64,000 nt of DNA. It comes from Nannocystis exedens. Lineage in GTDB: Bacteria > Myxococcota_A > Polyangia > Polyangiales > Polyangiaceae. The stretch is taken from positions 1-64,000 of the forward strand of contig CAMAVR010000001.1 of the NCBI GenBank assembly GCA_945861885.1, written 5' to 3'. Position 1 is the first letter of the stretch; each line of letters opens with the position of its first letter. The position numbers were made by a program, and so were the translations under genes. Of the stretch, positions 25,625 through 33,439 are shown piece after piece. The notes beneath the pieces are model-generated. The model had not been told where the DNA came from. It saw only the letters and a list, made by a program, of their open reading frames with translations, and did no database searches.

Positions 25625-26347
25625 ATGGCCGTGTCGAATGCGTTGGGGCAAAATGAGGAGCAAAATCGCGCCGAGAGGCCAAGCGGGGCTCGTGGTGCGC
25701 GGGTGCTCGTTGTCGGTGCCGGCGGGCTCGGGTCGGTTGCGGCGCTTGCACTCGGTCGGTGGCCGTCAGTCGGGGCGATCGGTCTTGTTGATGACGACTC
25801 GGTCGAGTTGTCCAATTTGCATCGGCAGATCGCATATTCCGAGCGCGACGTCGGCGAGTCGAAGCTCGTCGCTCTCGAGAAAGCGCTTCGTCGTGACGGT
25901 TTTGTCGGGGCGGTTACGCAACATTTTGGGCGATTTGTGCCCGAAAATGCGGTCAAACTCGCGTCGGCCTACGACATTGTTGTCGAAGGGGCCGACAACT
26001 TTGCAACGAAGTTTCTTGTTGCCGATGCGTGCGCGGCGGCGCGCGTTCCGGTGGTGCATGGCGCGGCTGTCAGGTGGGTCGGCACAGCGATGGCGGTCGG
26101 TGCAAACGGTCGGCCGTGTTATCGCTGCTTGTTCGAAGATGAGCCGCAAGATGGCGCGGCCAATTGCGCAGAAGCTGGCGTGATGGGGCCGATGGTCGGT
26201 GTTATCGCGGCAATTCAAGCCGATTTGGCGATCGCGATGATCGACGGCGCGCTGACCGGCGGCGTCCTGGTGACATTCGATGCGAAAAGCGACGAGCTAC
26301 GACGGCGCGATATAGCGCCGCGCGCGCGGTGTGCGCTATGTGGCTAA
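25625..26347 (+). CDS. E1-like sulfur-carrier adenylyltransferase (MoeB/ThiF/HesA)
   Basis: The 240-residue enzyme should adenylate the C-terminal Gly of a ubiquitin-like sulfur carrier. The nucleotide motif VLVVGAGGLGS is at residues 28-38, LVDDDSVELSNLHRQ gives the ATP-site Asp and Arg, and GADNF is the Mg-binding Asp. The structural zinc is held by CYRC and the C-terminal CALC. The catalytic-loop cysteine candidate is in ANCAEAGV. It is shorter at the N-terminus than E. coli MoeB, starting directly before the Rossmann motif. It begins a probable operon that also encodes a CysO-like carrier, a mini-E1, a JAMM protease and a ThiS-like carrier. Confidence 0.9.
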   Translation: MAVSNALGQNEEQNRAERPSGARGARVLVVGAGGLGSVAALALGRWPSVGAIGLVDDDSVELSNLHRQIAYSERDVGESKLVALEKALRRDGFVGAVTQHFGRFVPENAVKLASAYDIVVEGADNFATKFLVADACAAARVPVVHGAAVRWVGTAMAVGANGRPCYRCLFEDEPQDGAANCAEAGVMGPMVGVIAAIQADLAIAMIDGALTGGVLVTFDAKSDELRRRDIAPRARCALCG

Positions 26348-26375
26348 GGAGAAATTCTTATGAAAGGGTGCTGTG

Positions 26376-26936
26376 ATGAAGCGCTTTTCTTTTCTTGCGG
26401 TTGCCGGTCTATGTTGTGCAATTTCCTTTGCCGCGATCGCTGAAGTTTCGCCTTCATTTAGCAGTCGTGATGAGCGCGCGGTCGTGTCTAGCGTTGGCGC
26501 TGTTGCGCTGTGTAGCTCCGAAGAGTGCGGCCCCCAGTTGGGGATGCCCAATCGCATCTGCGCCGACGGCTATCACTATTCCGGGCCGACAGGGCGCTGC
26601 CTAAGGCAAACAGGGGGCCAATGCGGGTGGGAAATCGCGAGCTGTCCAACGGCGTCCGACGCCTGCAAAGACTTCCCCTGCGCCGATCGGCATCATTGCG
26701 AAGCGGTCCCGGCCGTTTGGCCACCGTTTGACGATCCTCCTGCAATTGTCGGAACGCCGGAGCGAATCGAGCTGGTCTGTTATCCAGACGGAGCGGGCGA
26801 ATCCGGAGATTTATGCACGGGCGATCATCCATGTGGTGATGGGCTCCTGTGCTGCTATCCGTGCGGCATTCAAGGGTGTCGCAATAGCTGCATGGCGCCA
26901 TGGTCGAATACGAAAAGCTGTCCAATGTTCCCGTAG
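26376..26936 (+). CDS. Secreted Cys-rich protein, unknown function
   Basis: The 186-residue protein has a typical signal peptide (MKRFSFLAVAGLCCAISFAAIAE). The mature part has about 20 cysteines in short-range patterns (CSSEECG, CGWEIASCPTASDACKDFPC, CCYPCGIQGCRNSC), consistent with a disulfide-rich extracellular domain. No family was recognised. It lies between the E1-like gene (28 bases upstream) and the CysO-like carrier (117 bases downstream) on the same strand. A GTG at 26373 would add one residue. The strong AAGGAG at 26347-26352 points to an out-of-frame ATG at 26360, so the start of this gene may rely on the weaker AAAGGG just before it. Confidence 0.7.
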   Translation: MKRFSFLAVAGLCCAISFAAIAEVSPSFSSRDERAVVSSVGAVALCSSEECGPQLGMPNRICADGYHYSGPTGRCLRQTGGQCGWEIASCPTASDACKDFPCADRHHCEAVPAVWPPFDDPPAIVGTPERIELVCYPDGAGESGDLCTGDHPCGDGLLCCYPCGIQGCRNSCMAPWSNTKSCPMFP

Positions 26937-27053
26937 AAGCCCACGGTTTTCTGCCGCTGTTAACTTCACGTTTCTAGGGGACATGGCTCGGATGTTGCAG
27001 GTTGGTGGCTCCGTGTTATCGGAGTGTCCGACGCTATTTTTCAGGAGGTCTCG

Positions 27054-27332
27054 ATGGAAGTCACTGTCCGTATCCCAACTCCACTTCGAACATTGACCGG
27101 TGGGCTCGATGAAGTGCGAGCGAGCGGCGCCACGCTGGCCGACGCGATCGATGACATCGAGCGCAAACATCCGGGGATGAAAGAGCGCCTGCTCGACGAA
27201 AAAGGGGTCCGCCGATTTGTGAACTTGTACGTCGGCGACGAAGACGTGCGGTTTCTAAAAGGGCTTGAAACACCGCTAAAAGGGGGCGACGAAGTGACAA
27301 TCGTCCCGGCCATCGCTGGGGGGCTGCTGTGA
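27054..27332 (+). CDS. cysO: CysO-like ubiquitin-fold sulfur carrier with GG-LL tail
   Basis: This 92-residue beta-grasp protein resembles mycobacterial CysO closely from memory: VTVRIPTPLR-x-TGG, FVNLYVGDEDVRF and the end GDEVTIVPAIAGG. Such carriers are adenylated and thiocarboxylated at the terminal Gly and donate sulfur, for example to O-phosphoserine in cysteine synthesis. Here two extra residues (LL) follow the GG, so the carrier must be trimmed before activation. The JAMM protease encoded 390 bases downstream is the obvious candidate, as for QbsE (ending GG-CF) and QbsD. A strong AGGAGG lies five bases before the ATG. Its stop overlaps the next gene's GTG (GTGA). Confidence 0.88.
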   Translation: MEVTVRIPTPLRTLTGGLDEVRASGATLADAIDDIERKHPGMKERLLDEKGVRRFVNLYVGDEDVRFLKGLETPLKGGDEVTIVPAIAGGLL

Positions 27333-27739
27333 ATTTGGCGTCACTTCGTCATTCGCGGCAATCTCGCCTCGATGGTATTGGCGAGGTGGGGCAGCGGCTT
27401 ATACGCGATGGCGAAGTGGAGGTTCTAGGTGATGGTGCCGCGGCGGGTATCATGGCGCGGTACGTCGCGGGGGCCGGCGTTGGCGCTGTTGTTGTCGCGA
27501 GCGACGAAATTGCCGATGCGGCGCGGTCGATCGACGGCGCGGTGTCTATCAAAATCGATGCTCGGCTCCGCGATCTGGAGCCTTTGGAGTCGGCGCCGTA
27601 TCTGTTTTACAGCGCTTCGGCAAAGGCTGTCGGCGATGGCGCGTATCGCGCGCTTCGCGCAGTGTTGCAGCTTGCATTGCCGGGCGATGCGCTCACAGTC
27701 GAGCGAAATGAGGAGGCGCCATGCATGAGCAATCGGTAA
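27329..27739 (+). CDS. Truncated, degenerate E1-like protein (pseudo-E1)
   Basis: The 136-residue protein opens with RHSRQSRLDGIGEVGQRLI and then VEVLGDGAAAGIMARYVAGAGVGAVVV. This matches the first 60 residues of MoeB/ThiF enzymes block by block (R-x-x-R-Q, G-Q, V-x-V-x-G-x-G, AGVG). The ATP-binding GxGGLG is altered to GDGAAAG, and the Asp, Arg, zinc cysteines and catalytic Cys of real E1s are missing, so it cannot be an active E1. Yet the frame is intact and coupled at both ends: its GTG overlaps the cysO stop and its last 19 bases overlap the JAMM gene. It may be a regulatory or scaffold subunit, or a decaying duplicate. Confidence 0.7.
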   Translation: MNLASLRHSRQSRLDGIGEVGQRLIRDGEVEVLGDGAAAGIMARYVAGAGVGAVVVASDEIADAARSIDGAVSIKIDARLRDLEPLESAPYLFYSASAKAVGDGAYRALRAVLQLALPGDALTVERNEEAPCMSNR

Positions 27740-28263
27740 CAAATGTCGCGGTAAAAAAGCCAGCGTGGTGCCGCGGCCCGCTAATTGCGCTGAAGTGCGT
27801 GATCGATGAGGTGCACGGGCACGCGCTAGCAAGCTACCGAATGGACGAAGAGAGCTGCGGTTTTTTGATCGGCCCTGCAAGCGATCCTTTCTTTTTAGAT
27901 GGCATCGTGCGGATGGACAATCGAGCGAACAAACTTCACGCGATCGATGCGGTGACTTATCCGCGCACGGCGCGCACGTATTTCGACCTCGACCCGCTAC
28001 GTTTCGCACGCGAAGTCGATGGTCGCGCGGCGGATGGGCGTCCGGTGAAAGTGCTGTACCATTCGCATCTCGACACGACGGCCCATTTTTCCGAGACCGA
28101 TGCGGCAGCAGCGCTGATGGGCGGCAGTGAGCCGGCGTACAATATCGCGTATTTGATCACGAGCGTCGTCCTCGGCAAGATCGACGAAGCAAAGTTGTAT
28201 GTCTGGAGTGACGAGCGGCGTGAGTTTTTCGAGAGCCAGCTGTTGGTAGTCGAGAGGCGTTGA
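27721..28263 (+). CDS. mec: JAMM/MPN+ metalloprotease (Mec/QbsD-like)
   Basis: The 180-residue protein has the complete JAMM zinc-protease motif: E44 in EESCGFLIG, then H114-S-H116-x7-S124-x2-D127 ([15 protein letters not shown]). Bacterial relatives encoded beside ubiquitin-like carriers either remove extra residues after the carrier's GG (QbsD) or release cysteine from CysO-cysteine (Mec). Both roles are plausible here, because the nearby carrier ends in GG-LL. The ATG at 27721 has a GAGGAGG ribosome site and overlaps the end of the pseudo-E1 gene. CysM, the usual third partner in mycobacteria, is absent from the window. Confidence 0.88.
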   Translation: MHEQSVTNVAVKKPAWCRGPLIALKCVIDEVHGHALASYRMDEESCGFLIGPASDPFFLDGIVRMDNRANKLHAIDAVTYPRTARTYFDLDPLRFAREVDGRAADGRPVKVLYHSHLDTTAHFSETDAAAALMGGSEPAYNIAYLITSVVLGKIDEAKLYVWSDERREFFESQLLVVERR

Positions 28264-28268
28264 GGGCG

Positions 28269-28469
28269 ATGCAAATCAGCGTGAATGGCAAGCTGCGCGA
28301 TGTGACGGGGAGCGTTACGATCCGCGCTGTGTTAAACGAGTTGGGGTTTGGCGACCGGCTTGTCGCGGTCGAGCTCAATCGCGAAATCGTGCCCCGCGCG
28401 GAGCACGGCGAGCGGGTCGTAGCCCCGGGCGATAGCCTCGAAATCGTGCATTTTGTCGGCGGCGGCTAG
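28269..28469 (+). CDS. thiS: ThiS-like sulfur carrier
   Basis: The 66-residue beta-grasp protein starts [22 protein letters not shown] and ends EIVHFVGGG, matching the ThiS family in length and terminal glycines. ThiS carries sulfur as a thiocarboxylate for the thiazole of thiamine. No thiG, thiH or thiO gene lies nearby, so the link to thiamine rests on the family only. A TTG at 28260 overlapping the JAMM stop is an alternative start; the ATG at 28269 has GAGGG just upstream and gives the usual N-terminus. It shares the operon with a CysO-like carrier and one complete E1, which might serve both. Confidence 0.88.
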   Translation: MQISVNGKLRDVTGSVTIRAVLNELGFGDRLVAVELNREIVPRAEHGERVVAPGDSLEIVHFVGGG

Positions 28470-28512
28470 CCGGTAGATGGCAGGCGACTGATTTGTGGCT
28501 CACGATTGGGGC

Positions 28513-30066
28513 ATGCGTAAAGAGTTCGTTTACGTCGCTGCCGCAGTTATGGTCGCCACTGTTCCATTTGCGATCGACGGGTGCGGGTCGAATTGCGATT
28601 ACGATATGTCGTGTCGACCAGAGCCGACCGGTCGACGACTGTCGGTTAACGGCTGCGCGAGTAGCTATTGGCCTGACGATGCGGAGTGCTTAATCACAAG
28701 AGACACGGCGGCGCTTTTTGTGTCGGCGTCCTCTGGAAGCGACGCGGCTAGCGGGAAGAAAGATGCGCCGCTTGCAACGATCGGCGCTGCGATTGCGCGC
28801 GGGGCAGAGCGAATTTTCGTCTGCGGTGGCGACTACCGCGAGAGCCTCACGGTGGAGCGTGACTCGGCGATCATGCTCCTCGGTGGGCTGTCGTGCAGCG
28901 GCGGTGCATGGCGGTATGCCCCGCGTGAGGCGTCGGTTCGGGTTATCGCGCCCGCGGTCGGCGAGAGCAGCCTTTCGCGTGCAGGCGCGGCGCACGACGT
29001 GGCCCTGGAGGATGCTAGTGCTGTTGGACACGCGACTGGCGCGGCGCTTCGTGTTCACACTTCGGTCGGAGCGGTATTTGAAGATTTTGTTTTTCAAGCG
29101 AGCGATGCGTTAGCGGGTCGCCCGAGCGTTGCGGTGGTCGTCTCCGAGTCGAAATCGGTTGAATTTAAACGTGTTGTGATGATCGCCGGCGTCGGCGGTC
29201 GCGGGGCAGACGGCGCGCATGGGGTTGATGGCGCTGCCGGGAAAAAAGGGAATCCTGCAGCGAACGGCAAAGGCGGAGCGTGGCAGCAATGCACATGCGC
29301 AAGCGGCGGTGATTCGGTCGGAGGGCAGGGGGGCGACGGTGGACCGGTGCGAGGCGCAGACGGCACATCGGGCGAACCGGTTATCGATCGGTCGCAGCCA
29401 AATTGGGGCGCTTTCGGATTGGGCGCCGCATCAAGGATGGATTCATGCGCGACCGGTCGCCCAGGTGCTGACGGGCAGATGCCAAAAGCGGCGAGTGGTC
29501 TCGATGGCCAGTCGGGTCAAGGAGGCGGCGGCGGTGGTGGCGGCGTTTCATTGGATGACACTACCGGTGGTGGAGGCGGGGGCGGATGCGGCGGTTGCGG
29601 CGGCCGTCGTGGCGGAGGGGGCGCGCCGGGTGGATGGAGCGTGGCGATTGGGGTGTATCGATCCGACGTGTCGATCGAGCAGTCGCAGCTAGTCGCGAGT
29701 CGCGGTGGTGACGGCGGCAATGCCGGCAACGGCGGTAATGGTGGCAATGGCGGGGGTGGTGGCGATGTCGGAGCATGTTCTGGCGGCCCTGGAGGCGAAG
29801 GGTCGCCCGGCACTGGTGGAGCTGGTGGCAAAGGGGGGAGCTCGGTCGCGATTATGTTCACGGGGACGCCGCCGCGACTCGATGGTGCCCTTGTGCACAA
29901 CGCGGTCGCGCCACGAGCAGGGTCGTGGCGAATCGGTTTGGCGGGAGCTGGTGGACGCGGAGGCGAAGGTGGGCGCATGAAGCGCGCAAATCTCGCGAAC
30001 GATGTCGCCCCAAGCGGCGAAGTCGGCGCGCCGGGAGCCGCAATTGCGGTGATCGAAGCGGATTAA
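28513..30066 (+). CDS. Glycine-rich lipoprotein with DUF1565-like beta-helix start
   Basis: The 517-residue protein has a lipoprotein-like signal (AIDGCGSNC). The segment VSASSGSDAASGKKDAPLATIGAAIARG matches the DUF1565 start of right-handed beta-helix proteins. From about residue 220 the chain becomes extremely glycine-rich, with collagen-like or PGRS-like runs (GADGAHGVDGAAGKKGN, later runs of eight Gly, and NAGNGGNGGNGGGGG). A second non-repetitive patch and another glycine block follow. Such proteins are usually surface-exposed and possibly adhesive. The ATG at 28513 was chosen over a GTG at 28495 because it starts with MRKEF, a proper signal-peptide n-region. Confidence 0.75.
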   Translation: MRKEFVYVAAAVMVATVPFAIDGCGSNCDYDMSCRPEPTGRRLSVNGCASSYWPDDAECLITRDTAALFVSASSGSDAASGKKDAPLATIGAAIARGAERIFVCGGDYRESLTVERDSAIMLLGGLSCSGGAWRYAPREASVRVIAPAVGESSLSRAGAAHDVALEDASAVGHATGAALRVHTSVGAVFEDFVFQASDALAGRPSVAVVVSESKSVEFKRVVMIAGVGGRGADGAHGVDGAAGKKGNPAANGKGGAWQQCTCASGGDSVGGQGGDGGPVRGADGTSGEPVIDRSQPNWGAFGLGAASRMDSCATGRPGADGQMPKAASGLDGQSGQGGGGGGGGVSLDDTTGGGGGGGCGGCGGRRGGGGAPGGWSVAIGVYRSDVSIEQSQLVASRGGDGGNAGNGGNGGNGGGGGDVGACSGGPGGEGSPGTGGAGGKGGSSVAIMFTGTPPRLDGALVHNAVAPRAGSWRIGLAGAGGRGGEGGRMKRANLANDVAPSGEVGAPGAAIAVIEAD

Positions 30067-30126
30067 CCTCATCCAATAGGCGAAAATAGCGCTTTTTTTG
30101 GCCTGTTCGTGTAGATTCGTTTGCGC

Positions 30127-31425
30127 ATGCCAGTGCGATTGGGGGCGATGGTCGCGGCTTTATTTGTTTTGACTTTTGCGTCTTTGGCGCATGCCGACTT
30201 GCGCGCTGTTGCTGACCGCGTTGCCGCTGGGTGGAACGCAGCCGGGGCTGAAGTTGTTCGCGCTCCTCCTCGTTTTTTGAACGACGACGAGACGTTGAAC
30301 ATCACGTTCTCACCCCCGTACGGCGGCTGCACTTCCGTCGCGCTTGTGGCTGCTCGCGGCCTTAGCTTTCATGCGCGGATTCTCCCGGATCTTGGCGGGA
30401 TATCGCTCGCGAATGGCGAATCGACATCGACGAAAGTTTCGAGCGTCGCCGGCGTGCTCGCGTTTACACGTTGCGGTAGCGATGACGTCGCCGCGGCTCC
30501 GCAGCGGGTCATGGTTACAGGCGAGGCGGGACGGGGCGTCATCGAGACGATTGTCGCTCGGTCGCGCGGGCCGCTTCCGGCGCTCGATCTAATTCTTCCG
30601 GAGCGAACCGGCGGACTCTTGCCGCGGCAGCCTTATCTCGGCGAGCCGCCCGCCATCCCAGCTCTTGCGAAGCGAGTTGAATCGACCGAACTTCGCGCGC
30701 GGCGCGACCGTGCGACGTTTTATCCGCCAACGTACATTTCGGTTGGTCCGGATGGGTTTGCGTCGCTGCGGGTCACGCTCAGTCCGGGCTGCCATCGCAT
30801 CGATGTGATGGCGACCGAGCCGCGCTTAAGTGGTGGCTTTTCGACTCGACTCGATGTTGACGCCGAGCTTCGCGATGCGAACGAGCTATTGATCGTGCGG
30901 GATCGAAGCGACGGCGTCGACGCGCGACTTGAAACGTGCGTCGACGAAAAAAAAGAGTCCCAACTCGTTCTTGTTGGTGGCGCGCCAAACGCGCCGGCTG
31001 CAATCGTCGCAAGTTCGTGGGCAATTCCGGAGCGGATTCCGCATCTTTGGGGGCCGTCGGCGCGGGCAAAAATCGCTTCGGCGGCGCTCTCGAGCCACGC
31101 AACGTTTCCGGATGAAGCGCCGATTGTTACGGCGCAAGGGCCAGCTGGAACGGTGACGGTGCCGGTCGCAATTGAGCCGGGCGCCTGTTACCTCGCTGTT
31201 GGTGCGATTACTCACGGAGTGGCGCATCGTCTCGCGATTCGCGTTGCGATCGGATCGCAAGATGTGACCGATGAGCGCGGTCACAACGGCGAAGCATGGA
31301 CGATCGGGTTTTGCGCCGGAGCGGCGAGGCGAGCGGCGATCAAAGTCGAAGTGCGCGGCGCTGGCGTCGCATGGGGGCTCGCGATGTATCAACTGCATGC
31401 GAAAACGACGGGGAGGAACGAATGA
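30127..31425 (+). CDS. Secreted protein with Cys-bounded beta segments
   Basis: The 432-residue protein has a signal peptide (MPVRLGAMVAALFVLTFASLAHA). The mature part contains at least three segments bounded by a Cys at each end and about 43 to 50 residues long (CTSVALVAARG...FTRC, CHRIDVMATE...LETC, CYLAVGAITH...IGFC). Each holds alternating beta-strand residues. This architecture resembles the four clearer repeats of the following gene, with which it overlaps by ATGA and so forms a coupled pair. No known family was recognised. A TTG at 30121 is an alternative start. Confidence 0.7.
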   Translation: MPVRLGAMVAALFVLTFASLAHADLRAVADRVAAGWNAAGAEVVRAPPRFLNDDETLNITFSPPYGGCTSVALVAARGLSFHARILPDLGGISLANGESTSTKVSSVAGVLAFTRCGSDDVAAAPQRVMVTGEAGRGVIETIVARSRGPLPALDLILPERTGGLLPRQPYLGEPPAIPALAKRVESTELRARRDRATFYPPTYISVGPDGFASLRVTLSPGCHRIDVMATEPRLSGGFSTRLDVDAELRDANELLIVRDRSDGVDARLETCVDEKKESQLVLVGGAPNAPAAIVASSWAIPERIPHLWGPSARAKIASAALSSHATFPDEAPIVTAQGPAGTVTVPVAIEPGACYLAVGAITHGVAHRLAIRVAIGSQDVTDERGHNGEAWTIGFCAGAARRAAIKVEVRGAGVAWGLAMYQLHAKTTGRNE

Positions 31426-33098
31426 AATGTGCCAAATTGGCCTTTATTTTGGCCGTATTTGGGCAAACGGCGTGCGCGCACATGCCATCGCACAGCGCCA
31501 CTGCCGAACAGTTCGGCCCACCGAAGTCGACGCTCGGCGAGCTTGATGCCACGAAACTGCTCGGTGTCATTCCATCGCGCGCCGCCTCCCTCGGTGCGAG
31601 TGAAGCGTCGATTGTCGCGTCGGGCGAAACGGTTGATGGCGAACGGCTTGGCGCTTTTGTGGAAGTCCCCGCCGACGCGTGTCTCGTCGCGTACGCTCGC
31701 GGCTCGGCGTCGATCGACGATCTTGATATCGCGACGTATGGCGAAGATGGCACGCCTATCGTTGTCGACGAAGCGGCCGATCAGCACCCCGCCATCATCA
31801 TGTGTCCGCCGCATCCTGAGCGCATCTATTTGGCGGTGCACGTTGCGAGCGGGGAGGGGCTTGTCGCACTCGCGGCGCATCTTGTCCCGCGCTCGCGTGC
31901 GGAGAGCGTTGGCGCGCTTCTCAATGCGCGAGGCGGCGTGAACGACGGGCCGCGATCGACCGACGGATGGACCGGCCTCGACGACATGGTACGCAAACAT
32001 CGCGCGACGCTTGGCGGGCGCTGGGAAGAGTTTCGAAAAGTCGCCGTGCCAGTCGATGTTCGCACGACGTCTTACGTGAATTTTCCGATCGGAGCCGACC
32101 AATGCACCGATGCGTTTATCGTTTCGGATGAAGGTGTTGGTCAGATCGAAGTTGAAGCGTTCGATCGCGAAGGGCAATCGGTTGCACGGGCGCGCGAAGC
32201 CGACAAAGGCGAAACGATCACAGTGTGTTCGCGAGGCGCGGTCGCTGCGTCGTTGACACTGAGGCCGCATACCGGGCGCGGACTCGCCGCCGTTGTTTTG
32301 GCAAGAACGCGAGGCGAAACAGCGCGCGATTTGGCGAGACGACCGGATGTGATTTCAACCGCTGTTGCGCGCGGTATGTCGTCGGCGCGAAACGAGCTCG
32401 GCGCGCAGTTGGCGAAAGCGGGGTACGGTGGTGCAACGTTCAGCGCGAAGCGAGAGCTAAAAACAGGTCGGCGCGATACCGTGGCGATCGATTGGGCAAG
32501 CGCGGCAGCAAACGGATGCGCGCGCGCCGATGTGATCGCGGGCGGCGGGATGACCGAGCTCGAAGCGACAGCGTGGGATGAAGACGGAACAAGGTGGGCG
32601 AGCGGGAAGGGGTACACTTCCGCGACGCTGTTCGTATGCACGAAAAAGAGTGGGCATCTCGATGTCGATACGGTCGGCGTGGCGGGGCCATACGAGCTGA
32701 TCGTGCGCCCGGAAACATGGCAAAACGCAGCATTCACGCAGCATCCGCACGCCGCAGCGCGAATGTTGTCGAGGTCGGCGACAGGGCCCGATTCAATTCA
32801 CGAAGGGGCGCCGACGGCGGTAAAAAGTTTTCACGCCGATTCCGAGACGATCAATGTGTGGGAAGAGCCGCTTGCAGCGGGGCGCTGCTTGCGCGTTGCT
32901 GCTGGGGCGGAGCAGAGGGATCATTTGTTGGATTTGCGACTGTTGGACGCGGTGACGCGCGAGGAGATCGATCGGTCGCGCGCGAGCGACGCGGTTAGCG
33001 CGCGGGCTTGCGCGCAAAGTGATCGAAAGGTGCGGATCGAGCTGCTGCTGGATAGCGGGGCGACTGATGTGGTTGTTGGGGAGAGGGTTATGAATTAG
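31422..33098 (+). CDS. Lipoprotein built of four Cys-bounded beta repeats
   Basis: The 558-residue protein starts with a lipoprotein signal (GQTAC, Cys about 18). It contains four copies of a module that begins and ends with Cys 40 or 41 residues apart and continues for about 20 residues (CLVAYARGS...IIMC, CTDAFIVSD...ITVC, CARADVIAG...LFVC, CLRVAAGAE...ARAC). A strand plus a DxxG turn in the middle (YGEDGTP, FDREGQS, WDEDGTR) is shared by the first three copies. This looks like a beta-sandwich repeat with one disulfide each. The start overlaps the preceding gene's stop. The function is unknown; extracellular binding is likely. Confidence 0.72.
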   Translation: MKCAKLAFILAVFGQTACAHMPSHSATAEQFGPPKSTLGELDATKLLGVIPSRAASLGASEASIVASGETVDGERLGAFVEVPADACLVAYARGSASIDDLDIATYGEDGTPIVVDEAADQHPAIIMCPPHPERIYLAVHVASGEGLVALAAHLVPRSRAESVGALLNARGGVNDGPRSTDGWTGLDDMVRKHRATLGGRWEEFRKVAVPVDVRTTSYVNFPIGADQCTDAFIVSDEGVGQIEVEAFDREGQSVARAREADKGETITVCSRGAVAASLTLRPHTGRGLAAVVLARTRGETARDLARRPDVISTAVARGMSSARNELGAQLAKAGYGGATFSAKRELKTGRRDTVAIDWASAAANGCARADVIAGGGMTELEATAWDEDGTRWASGKGYTSATLFVCTKKSGHLDVDTVGVAGPYELIVRPETWQNAAFTQHPHAAARMLSRSATGPDSIHEGAPTAVKSFHADSETINVWEEPLAAGRCLRVAAGAEQRDHLLDLRLLDAVTREEIDRSRASDAVSARACAQSDRKVRIELLLDSGATDVVVGERVMN

Positions 33099-33111
33099 AG
33101 CGGCTGATGTT

Positions 33112-33230
33112 CGCGCACGCGCACGCGCACGCGCACGATCACGATCACGACCACGTGACCGTGCGACGTGATCGTGCGCGTGCGACGTGATCGTGCGCGT
33201 GCGCGTGCGCGTGCGCGTGCGCGTGCGCGA
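33112..33230. repeat. Long alternating CGCACG / ATCACG hairpin element
   Basis: Runs of CGCACG are followed by ATCACG units, then a central GACCACGTGACC-like turn, then CGTGAT and long CGTGCG runs. The second half is the reverse complement of the first, so the whole 119 bases can fold back. A second member is at 51919-52040. The element begins 14 bases after the preceding stop codon and could also end transcription. Confidence 0.85.
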
Positions 33231-33237
33231 ATTCGTC

Positions 33238-33437
33238 AGCGGCACATCTTCGTGAGCATCGCTACCACGCGGGCCAACAGCAGTTTGCCCTGGCGTGCCT
33301 GATCGTCCGAAATGTGGCCCGCCAGTTTGCAAACATCGACGATGGCTCCGCATTCCATCGCCGACCCACGCGCAATTGCATGAAAGCGCGCTCGGTCGAC
33401 GCTGCTCGGCTTGCCGGCCCCCTCAGGCAGAAGCTCG
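33238..33437 (-). pseudogene. C-terminal remnant of a four-helix-bundle (S23/IVP-type) gene
   Basis: Read on the minus strand, this stretch encodes EGAGKPSSVDRARFHAIARG and continues with SAMECGAIVDVCKLAG, ending GKLLLARVVAMLTKMCR before a TGA at 33238-33240. This matches the second half of the four-helix-bundle proteins related to 23S rRNA intervening-sequence proteins. The N-terminal half and any start codon are missing: similarity stops at about 33437, where the unrelated antitoxin-like fragment begins on the other strand. The fragment directly abuts the long hairpin element, which suggests rearrangement at this site. Confidence 0.7.
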
Positions 33438-33439
33438 AC

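Noticed and set aside
26360..26443. A 27-codon Cys-rich frame (MKGCCDEA...) with a strong AAGGAG site
   Set aside because: It overlaps the start of the secreted Cys-rich gene in another frame. Its codons are simply those of the signal-peptide region shifted by one, so it is more likely chance than a leader peptide.
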